Shown: positions 56,068 to 64,000 of the stretch, one piece after another
Layout of the letters: each line of letters opens with the position of its first letter
How positions within the stretch are numbered: position 1 is the first letter of the stretch
From: Azolla caroliniana
Taxonomy: Eukaryota > Polypodiophyta
Direction of reading: 5' to 3'
Length of the DNA: 64,000 bases
Assembly (NCBI GenBank): GCA_043228905.1
Contig: JBHGNT010000002.1
Location: forward strand, 17,670,001-17,734,000
Notes under the pieces: model-generated
What the model was told of the DNA's origin: nothing
The model's input: only the letters and a program-made list of their open reading frames with translations
Database searches by the model: none
Position numbers and translations under genes: made by a program

Positions 56068-56885
56068 GGATGTGATCGCCGCTGTAATCGACCTCTGAAC
56101 TACTGGCGCTAGTTGTTCCAGTCTCGTACTACACCTTGGAAAGGACTTCTGGCACTGGGTGGGCTTATTCGGTGAGCGTGGATTTTACCATACTTTCTTT
56201 GTGATCTGGTAGTGGAACGTCTAGTAGCAACTGTTCCATGGGCTTAGGTGCTACCTTTGCCATGTGTCGGGACTCCGGCCGAGTGTGGGGTTTGCTTCGG
56301 CGTGGGATCTCTTTGTTTCCGTTGTCGTGCCTTTCGGCTCCGGATCGTTTGCGTGAGTCGGGTGGGAACCACCGAGGTTTTGGACTAGGAAGAGGAGAGT
56401 TTTAAGGCTAATAAGAATATAAATATGTTGTAAGAAAGAGTTATAGCAAACTCGTGAATCCCACGAGTGTATTGTATTTGATTAATCAATATGAATATAA
56501 GAATATAAATTTGGGTTGAAAGAGAATGATATAGAATCCTCGTGAATCCCACGAGTATAGTTTATTAATTGGTGTTTTTTAGAAACATATCCAGTTTCCA
56601 AGTATTTCACACCCAATTACATTGTGCTTCCCATCCTTATGTAGTGATGAGGAAGTCTTAGTAATCCATGCTTTTTCTCTAACTATAGACCCCATGCTTT
56701 TCCTATAGATAGACTATATGCTTTATCTAAAGTGATCATGCTTTTTCTAACTTGTGCGTTTTTTATCATGCACGCTAGATGTGTATGTGTAGCTTTTTCT
56801 TTTGTTATGCGTTTTTCTAATGTTTATCCTAGCGTGAATTTACCTTTCTACGTGGGACATCTATGCTTTAACACTAATGAAATGC

Positions 56886-56938
56886 TAGTGTAATGGTAAG
56901 ACATTACATTATTAACATGGAGGTGCAAGGTTCGAATC
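56886..56938 (+). repeat. tRNA-like Pol III boxes in TR-GAG-1 LTR
   Basis: Box A TAGTGTAATGG (56886-56896) and box B GTTCGAATC (56930-56938), both perfect to consensus and 33 nt apart. A T-run near 56987 could end a Pol III transcript. A second copy is in the other LTR at about 59673-59725. Antisense to the element. Confidence 0.65.
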
Positions 56939-57049
56939 TTGCCCTATGCATGTTCCATTTATTTTGCTATTTTCTTCTATTTCTTCATTTTTTATTGAAT
57001 CTAATACTATATACGTTTTTCACGTAGTGTACAAAATACACTACGACAC

Positions 57050-59092
57050 TCACCCCCTCCAAACCCGCACATCCTCCGGTATGTGCCGAAGTTGTTGGTG
57101 TTTGTTAGTCTCCTCCGTCCGGTCTCTACCCGATTGGTTTCGTTGCCGGCTCGTAGTACCCTCGACTTCTCTTGTTATGTTGACTTTGTCTCTCCATTTG
57201 GAGCACATCCATTCTTTCCACCCGAACCATTGTCGACATCCGATCCACCATAGTCTTCGTTCGCTTTTTGCATGGCCCGCTTGGTCCTTGTCATCCGCGG
57301 TAGTATCTTTTCTTGCCCTCTTTCTTTTCTTCATCAATCTCGACTTCTTTTCGGATTTTCGGTTTAGTCGGATTAGCTTACTTCCGATTCGGTCTCGTCG
57401 GATCGTCTTTCGTTTAGTTCGACTTCCTTTCCGATTTGTATTCGGTCGATCCGGACTCGGTTGATCGGTTTTTACCGATTCAGTGCTCTTTCGGGTCGGT
57501 TTCTTTTCTTTTCTTTTCGTCCGGATTTGCTTTCTTTTCTTCGTTTTCACCTGCCTTGTCCGGTTCGACTTTCGGCACTTCTTTCCATTGTTCGCCACGT
57601 AGGTCCTCCGATATGTGCTCGTTGTTCGGTCCTCGTGTGGTTGTAATGCATGCTTCTTTTCTCGCCGTAGCGCGTGCTTCTTTATTCGCCATAACACGCG
57701 TTTCTTTATTCGTCGTAGAGCGTGCTCTGTATTACGCGCTTCTCCCGTCGTAGACCCGACCTCCGCATTGTCGCACTTTCTTTTAGATTGGAATTTCGGA
57801 TGAATCATTTTCCATCCGAACCGACTTCCGACTTTACCTTCCTCGCCGCCATCTCCCGTCTCTCCGGTCTCACGTTGGTTCTCGGACACAACCGCCGAAG
57901 TCTCTAGATATTGTTGGCATGAATCCTCGGTATTACCTTCTTTCGTAGTTTCACCCTTAGCATTCTTCTCGGCTATCTCTTCATCGTATTCGTCGGCTTC
58001 GACATTCGTTTTCTCTCCGCCACCTTCCGTCTCTTCGGTCTCACGTTGCCTTTTGATCGCAACCGCCGGAGTCTCTGGAATCAGTGGTGGGGAAGTCTCG
58101 ATATGGCAATCCGCCATTGATTCGTCCATAGCCACCTCCGATTCGATTTCGTCTTTTGTGGCTACCTCCTTAATCACATCCGCTTCACACTCTTTATCTG
58201 CATCAATTATGCAAACATCTATTATGCTTACCCCTTTTTGACCCGATGTCTCGGGCACTTGTATCCCGAAATTTCCTTCTACACTTGAATTATCGGCCTT
58301 ATCCTTCGCCATCGTTCTTTCACAAGACGAGTGGGTGTCTTGTTCCACTCTTTCTCCCGTGGTACCATCATGTTGTATTTCGGCCTTCATATTGGCTTCA
58401 TCGTTTTTCCTCAATCGACCATCCTTCATGGGCCATGTCGTTGTTGACGAGATTCTCAGCTTCCTTTCATCATGTCTTCGGCATACCCTTTCGACTTTGG
58501 CCCAATCCTCGGTAAGGCCGTTCGCACCGTCATCATCTTCGAGTTCGATCCCAATGTCCATCCTTTCTTTCCGATCGATCGATCTTACGAACATTAAGAC
58601 TTTATCTTCTCCCACCAATCTTCATTCCCGCTCCGAGAGTCGAGCAAAACGATGCTCGAACTCTAGGAACGCTTGCGTTGCACTTCGGTGAGTCTTCTCC
58701 GACGCCACCCATTCATCGAACTCTCGCCGATCTCGTCCCTTCGGTCTATCGTAATCATATGCCTCTCGTAAAGCTTCTTCGAATGACCCCCATGTCGAGT
58801 TTTGTTGTTGTATCTTGTGGATTCTCCCTTGAAGCCCGTCGGTCGCCACCCGGTTAAAGGATGTCACTTGCAGTCCTTCCGAAGCCCGGCACCAGAGCAT
58901 CTCCGCCTTGTAGTCCTGCAAATATCGCGACACATCCTTACCATTAAATTGCCCGTTGCGTTGCACGAGCCGCTCTACTGATGCCGAAATCTCCGACATC
59001 GTGCGTTGTTCTTGAAGCATCCGTTCGAACATTATCATCATCATGTTCATCGCCTCTTGTTGATTCTCCATCTCCTTGCCACCCGTCTTCAC
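57050..59092 (-). pseudogene. TR-GAG-1 Gag with long basic C-terminus, one TGA
   Basis: The reverse-strand start at 59092 gives MKTGGKEMENQQEAMNMMMI. The capsid-like part follows the G4/TR-GAG-2 pattern (NGQFNGKDVSRYLQDYKAEM, AFLEFEHRFARLSERE, LTEDWAKVERVCRRHDERK). A single in-frame TGA sits at 58621-58619, and the same frame then runs open to 57050. There is no zinc knuckle. Instead, after an acidic segment, a highly basic region (KTKKRKQIRTKRKEKKPTRK) covers about 57600-57250. It could bind nucleic acid or carry nuclear signals (inference). No protease, RT or integrase. Confidence 0.75.
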
Positions 59093-59908
59093 GTCGGGTT
59101 CACCAACTGTGTCGTGCCTTTCGGCTCCGGATCGTTTGCGTGAGTCGGGTGGGAACCACCGAGGTTTTGGACTAGGAAGAGGAGAGTTTTAAGGCTAATA
59201 AGAATATAAATATGTTGTAAGAAAGAGTTATAGCAAACTCGTGAATCCCACGAGTGTATTGTATTTGATTAATCAATATGAATATAAGAATATAAATTTG
59301 GGTTGAAAGAGAATGATATAGAATCCTCGTGAATCCCACGAGTATAGTTTATTAATTGGTGTTTTTTAGAAACATATCCAGTTTCCAAGTATTTCACACC
59401 CAATTACATTGTGCTTCCCATCCTTATGTAGTGATGAGGAAGTCTTAGTAATCCATGCTTTTTCTCTAACTATAGACCCCATGCTTTTCCTATAGATAGA
59501 CTATATGCTTTATCTAAAGTGATCATGCTTTTTCTAACTTGTGCGTTTTTTATCATGCACGCTAGATGTGTATGTGTAGCTTTTTCTTTTGTTATGCGTT
59601 TTTCTAATGTTTATCCTAGCGTGAATTTACCTTTCTACGTGGGACATCTATGCTTTAACACTAATGAAATGCTAGTGTAATGGTAAGACATTACATTATT
59701 AACATGGAGGTGCAAGGTTCGAATCTTGCCCTATGCATGTTCCATTTATTTTGCTATTTTCTTCTATTTCTTCATTTTTTATTGAATCTAATACTATATA
59801 CGTTTTTCACGTAGTGTACAAAATACACTACGACACCGTGTTGACTAGACGACATCCATCCCCCTATTGTTTTCTATGTAATCACAAATCGACTAGGTGT
59901 GGCAAAAG

Positions 59909-60890
59909 TGTTAGCCCTCCGGGAGCCCCTCCGAACTCCTGTAGCTCGACTTCCCTTTTCTTCGATTGTTGGAGGGCTTTGCGGAGTTGGTTGATTTCGG
60001 CTAGGACCTCCTGGTGGCATTGTTTGGCCTTCTCAACAATAGTCGTCTATGATTCCTCTTCGACTTCAATCACTCCGGGCATAACTCTTTGAATCATGAC
60101 CTATTAGGTGTGTTCCTCCACCATTCGTGTCGTAGCTACGACCTACAACTGAGTGAGAAAATTGATCTGCTCGAACGAAGTCCCCTGGCTGGGACATCGG
60201 GAAGTTCAACGCTATATCCTCCGAGGTAAAGGATATTTATCCCTCATGTAGCTTCCCTCGGAGGGATAGATCTGTGTCCGTGGCAACGACCATCATCATG
60301 TCAGATGTGACTATCATTTGCAGGTGAGTGTTTGCCTCTGGCTGGCCGTGCCCTTCGCTAGCAATTGTAGGATGTTCTTGGATTGGTTGTTTCCTACAGT
60401 CGATTCCTACAGTCCCTGGCGTCATGGTCTTCAAGTTTCAGGTCAAGGGCTTTGTGAATCTGATCGTTGGTGAGGCGGTCGGCGCGGATTTGCATACCCA
60501 CCTCATGGGCCTCAACAGCAATAAATTTCAAATAGGCCGCGAGACCATGCGTACTGAGCCAAATGCGGAGTTCAGAAGAGATTTCGATCGGCATGCTATT
60601 GGCTTCTTCTACGTTCGGAAATGGGAGGGGCGAAGAACTTCATCTAAGAGCTTGGAGAATCTGTGTTTCTGTTGCTTCTTCTTCGCATGAAATGATGTTT
60701 TCCTCCGCAGAGATGGTTTTTGTACATGTTGTGGTTGCTCAGGCATGGAAGTGTGCCCTAGATTCAGAATCCTTTTTGTCATTACGCTGTGTAAATGCCC
60801 TAAATCCTTCTTGAGTGTTGTGTATGCTCATGTAGTTAAATACTTCGCTTGGTGGTTTTTTTTTTTCATAATGACACCTAATTTACAAGT
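59909..60890 (-). repeat. G2 LTR and adjoining 3' region
   Basis: The LTR edge at 59909 (TGTTAGCCCTCCGGGAGC) is shared with the left copy at 32754. The rest extends right without a clear outer edge. Short reverse-strand frames at 60237-60594 have no recognisable domain. A poly-T of ten (about 60858) lies just past the integrase end. Confidence 0.45.
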
Positions 60891-62126
60891 TAGGGTAGGT
60901 GGGGTCTCTACCATGATTGTGGTGGGATGGTACCGTCGCCACCTTTTTACCTACTTTTGTCGATTCATTGTCCTTATTTTTGTCTGTGAAGGGATTCAAA
61001 GGTGTTGGTCCGAGATAAGGTTTCAGTCTAAACCCATTGACCCATTTCAACATTACTTCTCTAGCTAAAGTACCAATCTAGTGTGTCCTGTTGAACTCAT
61101 CCACGATCCAATAGGGTCTAGTCCACCAGACCGCAGTTTCCCCTGCATTTGTCTGAGCCATGTCTGAAACACGAATACTGCTCTACCGATGCCGAGGAAT
61201 TGCTCATTACCTTTCGGTGTCGATCGGCAAAGGCTTTCCGATGACGTTGGTCCTGTTCGAGTTTGTTGAAGCTTGTGATTCGTGTTTCCTCGAGCTCGAG
61301 ACGTCGTTGTTTGGACTGAGCCTCTGGTAATCACTCAGTTGTTTAAACTCGCAAACTCGGCACTTGAATTTCAACTAACATGATTGCCTCCAATCCGAAC
61401 GCCAATTGATTGAAACGGGGTCGATGTTATGCTTATTTTGTATGTAACTGTGCGATATGTCAAGAGAGCATTATCCAATTTCTTATCCCAATCTGTTCGA
61501 TTTTCGTTCACGATTCTCTTTAGGATGTTTTGCAAGGTCTATTAGGCCAGACCATTCGCCTGGGGGTAGTAGGGCATGCTTCCCTTATGAACCATGACAT
61601 AGTGATTCATGAGGTCGTGTACCATGTTGTCGATGAAGTGGCTCCCCCTGGTCACTCATCAATTCAATCGAACACCCATACCTACACCAAATGTTTTCGT
61701 AGATTAATTTGGCCTTAGATGTGGTCATGTTATCCCTTAGTGCTTTGGTTTCGACCCACTTGGTGTAGAAATCAATTGCGACAATAATGTAACGATTTCC
61801 CGCAAAATAATGTAATAATGTAGGAATGGACCCACAAAATCGAAACCCCACATTTGAAAAGGCTCGAGTGGTAGTATGGTTTGGTGAGGCATTCATGCTT
61901 GTTCCGTCGACTGCCCCATTCTTTGGCATAAGTTGCATTGTCGACGAAACTTCACTGTGTCCTTCTACGTTGTCAGACACCAAATGCTGTTATGCCAGAC
62001 CTTGTGGGTAGTTGACTCTCCATCATAATTCTCACCTGCGATGCCGTAGTACACTTCACGAACGATCACATCTTTTTCAAACTGTCCAACAACTCGTTGC
62101 CAGATGCCATCTTGTCGAGATTCTAT
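60890..62126 (-). pseudogene. G2-type gypsy integrase
   Basis: On the reverse strand, 62126-61900 has zinc-region traces (HKVWHNSIWC, CNLCQRMGQS). Then comes the core IIVAIDFYTKWVETKALRDN with IYENIWCRYGCSIELMSDQG (about 61800-61640), giving two of the three catalytic acids. The C-terminal part around 61330-61060 reads ELEETRITSFNKLEQDQRHR, then a GKLR-type motif, and ends with VNGFRLKPYLGPTPLNPF near 61000. Frames shift repeatedly. Non-functional. Confidence 0.7.
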
Positions 62127-62755
62127 TGTTTAGATTCTAGAAGGAGAAAGACGTGCTATAACATCCAAAACAATGTGGAAGATAAAAAAAACAACAAAAG
62201 CATAGTACACAATGTTCTACGTCGAAACCCTAAACGGGAGAAACCACGGGAGCCTACAATGGATATACAAGATGACGAGATTACAACACTCTCTCCTCTC
62301 TGTGTGTAACAGCCTCACAGGGCTCTTAACTTCTAAGCTCACTCAGCTATGGTGTAGTTCCCTCTCGCTCTCACTCATGCTCCCTCTTCTCTGTCAGACA
62401 CTCCAATTGAGGTTGACAACTATTCTATTCTACCCACTCTATGTTTGCCCTAAGTGTATTTGTACTTATCCATTGTATGAGTTATTTACAAATGTAGCCA
62501 CTGCTATTGTCATTCCTATTATAACAATAATATTTAATTAGTTGGTTGGTCGACTAGTCGACTATAGTGTCAACTGTCCAGTCAGTCCAATTAGTCGGCC
62601 TTACCTTCGACCATCTGGTCGGCCCGACTAGTTGGTCGTGTCTTCGACTTGGAGTCTCCTACTGTTGACTCCCCCAGTTGACTCACCATGTCTTCCATTC
62701 TCCGCATTCAACCCAATTAGTCGATTGCTCCCATACGAGGGACATATTCCTAACA
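62127..62755 (-). mobile_element. C3 copia 3' LTR
   Basis: 629 bp. On the reverse strand it starts TGTTAGGAATATGTCCC after a polypurine AGGGGGACTT (62756-62765) and ends AATCTAAACA. It contains the copia R-region hallmark (GGTTTCTCCCG and GGGTTTCGACGTAGAAC near 62215-62250). C3 inserted into the G2 integrase. Confidence 0.75.
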
Positions 62756-64000
62756 AAGTCCCCCTTCACTCTTATGGGTGGAGTCGGTCAGTCCTGTCCT
62801 CTGTCGACAGACTCTGAGTCTATCCATCGGTATGTTTTCTGTCAGCATGTTGGAGCCATTGTAGTTAGTATGGATCTTCACAAGTGTAAACTCTTCTTCT
62901 TCCACTTTCTCCCACAACCAATGATACCTTCGTTGTATGTGCTTGGTTTGGGAGTGGTACACATCATCTTTGCTAGATGTATGGCACTCTAGCTCTCACA
63001 ATGAAGCAAGAACTCCCTTTCCTTCATCCCCAATTCGCTAAGAAAGTTTCTCCTCTAGATTAGCTCTTTTGCTGGCCTCTACCGCTGCCATGTACTCTGC
63101 CTCTATGGTCGACAAGGCCACCGACTTCTGCAGTCGTGACGGCCACGACACTGCTCCCCTTGCATAAGTCATCACGTACCCTGAAGTGGTTCGACTTGAG
63201 TCTGCATCCCCCGACATGTCTGAGTCAGTAAACCCTTCGAGCATGGGTTTTTCGACACCATACCTAAGGCACACACCCGAGGTTCCTTTTAAGTACCTAA
63301 GTATCCATTTCACTGCTACCTAGTGTTCTCTACTTGGATTACTCATATATCAGCTCCACAACAAATGCTATGTCTAGTCTCGTACAAACTATAGCATACA
63401 TTAAATTGCCGACGGTTGAGCCATCCGGTACTTTCTTCATCTCAACCTTTTGTTTCTCCCCTCTCGGGCATTGCTTCGCACTCAGCTTGCAATTGATCAG
63501 AAACATAGAGCCGACTGGCCTTAACTCCAACATGTTGAATCTTTCTAGGATCGTCGTCACATATTTCTCTTGTGAAAACCACAACACCTTCTTAGTTGCA
63601 TCTCCAACTATATGCATCCCTACGATATGCTTAGCTTGTCCAAGATCTTTCATGCCAAAGGACTTGCTTAGTGCTTTCTTCAAGCTCGTGATCATCTTTG
63701 TGTCTTGTTTGACTATCCACATGTCATCCACATAACATAAGAGAATCAAGAAATCACCTTCTTCATACCTTTTGACGAACACATAGTGATCAACCTGTGC
63801 TTTTTGGAACCAATGTTCCATCATGAAGGATTCCAACTTCTTGTACCCTTGGCATGGAGCTTGTTTCAACCCATACAAACTTTTCTTCCGTCGACACACC
63901 GAGTTCTCCTTCCCTTTCTCCACAAAGCCTTAGGGCAGTTGCGTGTATATCTCTTCATCTAGCTCCCCGTGCAAGAATATTGTCTTGACATCCAACTAGT
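62756..64000 (-). pseudogene. C3 copia reverse transcriptase and RNase H, cut by window end
   Basis: Reverse strand. RT at 63923-63339 (KKSLYGLKQAPCQGYKKLES, then catalytic LLCYVDDMWIV, then FGMKDLGQAKHIVGM). RNase H at 63313-63038 (WILRYLKGTSGVCLRYGVEK, GFTDSDMSGDADSSRTTSGY, ALSTIEAEYMAAVEASK). A stop near 63337 separates them, and 63038-62765 holds the RNase H tail in shifted frames. Gag, protease and integrase lie beyond 64000. The catalytic YVDD is present. Confidence 0.82.

Larger units (their letters stand above)
56323..59835 (-). mobile_element. TR-GAG-1: gag-only LTR element with matching LTRs
   Basis: LTRs at 56323-57048 and 59110-59835 are both 726 bp and look identical by eye. Ends TGTCG/CGACA, duplication CCGT (56319-56322, 59836-59839), and the uninterrupted target is visible at 32684. 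The interior (57049-59109, 2061 bp) has a primer-site-like TTGGTGAACCCGACGTGAAG at the right and a polypurine GGAGGGGGTGAG at the left. Only a Gag-like protein is encoded. Its terminal signals match G4, so G4-type enzymes could move it. Very recent insertion. Confidence 0.9.
56068..62126 (-). mobile_element. G2 (right copy): gypsy leader, LTR, and an integrase 3' end
   Basis: Leader sequence at 56068-56322 and 59836-59895 is split by TR-GAG-1. The primer-site-like stretch is at 59896-59908, and LTR sequence starts at 59909 and runs right. Beyond it lie an integrase C-terminus and core (about 60900-62126) in the same orientation. An integrase end upstream of an LTR that is followed by a primer site means two G2-type elements share or abut an LTR. 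Copia C3 cuts the right side. Confidence 0.7.

Noticed and set aside
57436-57753. Plus-strand Ser/Phe-rich frames across 56946-58691
   Set aside because: Shadows of the basic and acidic TR-GAG-1 Gag on the reverse strand.

Overview
This 64-kb window looks like repeat-rich intergenic DNA from a large-genome streptophyte (land plant or charophyte alga). I lean towards a seed-free plant, at low confidence. The support is plant-type Ty1/copia and Ty3/gypsy elements, short GT-AG introns of 76-91 bp, telo-box motifs, and a fungal/vertebrate (Tcn1/Tf1/sushi-like) type of chromovirus that among plants is known mainly from seed-free groups. I see no ordinary single-copy host gene. Almost everything is a transposable element, and many are nested inside one another.

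Layout. 1-640: unassigned DNA with a tRNA-like stretch. 645-1212: LTR-like copy. 1316-8635: reverse-strand gypsy (G1), broken by a gag-only element (TR-GAG-2, 3718-5788) and a copia solo LTR (6003-6505). 8636-11676: two truncated copia elements head to head (C1 plus, C2 minus). 11677-12949: small non-autonomous LTR element with a 194-bp interior. 12950-24046: reverse-strand gypsy G3, split by forward chromovirus A (15333-21778, duplication TTTGC), whose two LTRs each carry a LINE fragment. 24047-29709: reverse chromovirus B (duplication ACAAT). 29715-32838: LTR remnants and the gag of gypsy G2. 32839-56067: reverse-strand copia C4, split by an 8.8-kb DNA transposon (35799-44604) and by a near-complete forward gypsy G4 (47347-55753). 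56068-62126: more G2, containing TR-GAG-1 (56323-59835). 62127-64000: copia C3, cut by the window end.

The most notable object is the 35799-44604 transposon. It has 34-nt terminal inverted repeats with one mismatch and carries two divergent genes. One is an intact 926-codon protein resembling the DUF7869 family, with conserved acidic residues that could form an RNase-H-like transposase centre. The other is a multi-exon, decayed gene joining a ParB-like domain to a permuted (beta-class) amino-DNA methyltransferase. Between them lies an eight-unit array of palindromes about 51 bp apart. This is a candidate undescribed mobile system that couples transposition with DNA methylation.

Other coherent systems: chromoviruses A and B keep a primer site complementary to their predicted RNA 5' end (Tf1-type self-priming) and a GTTAAAC heptamer just before the gag stop (possible -1 frameshift). 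G4, TR-GAG-1, TR-GAG-2 and the small element share primer-site and polypurine signals, as expected for parasites moved by a G4-type element. Several unrelated LTR families carry tRNA-like Pol III A/B boxes.
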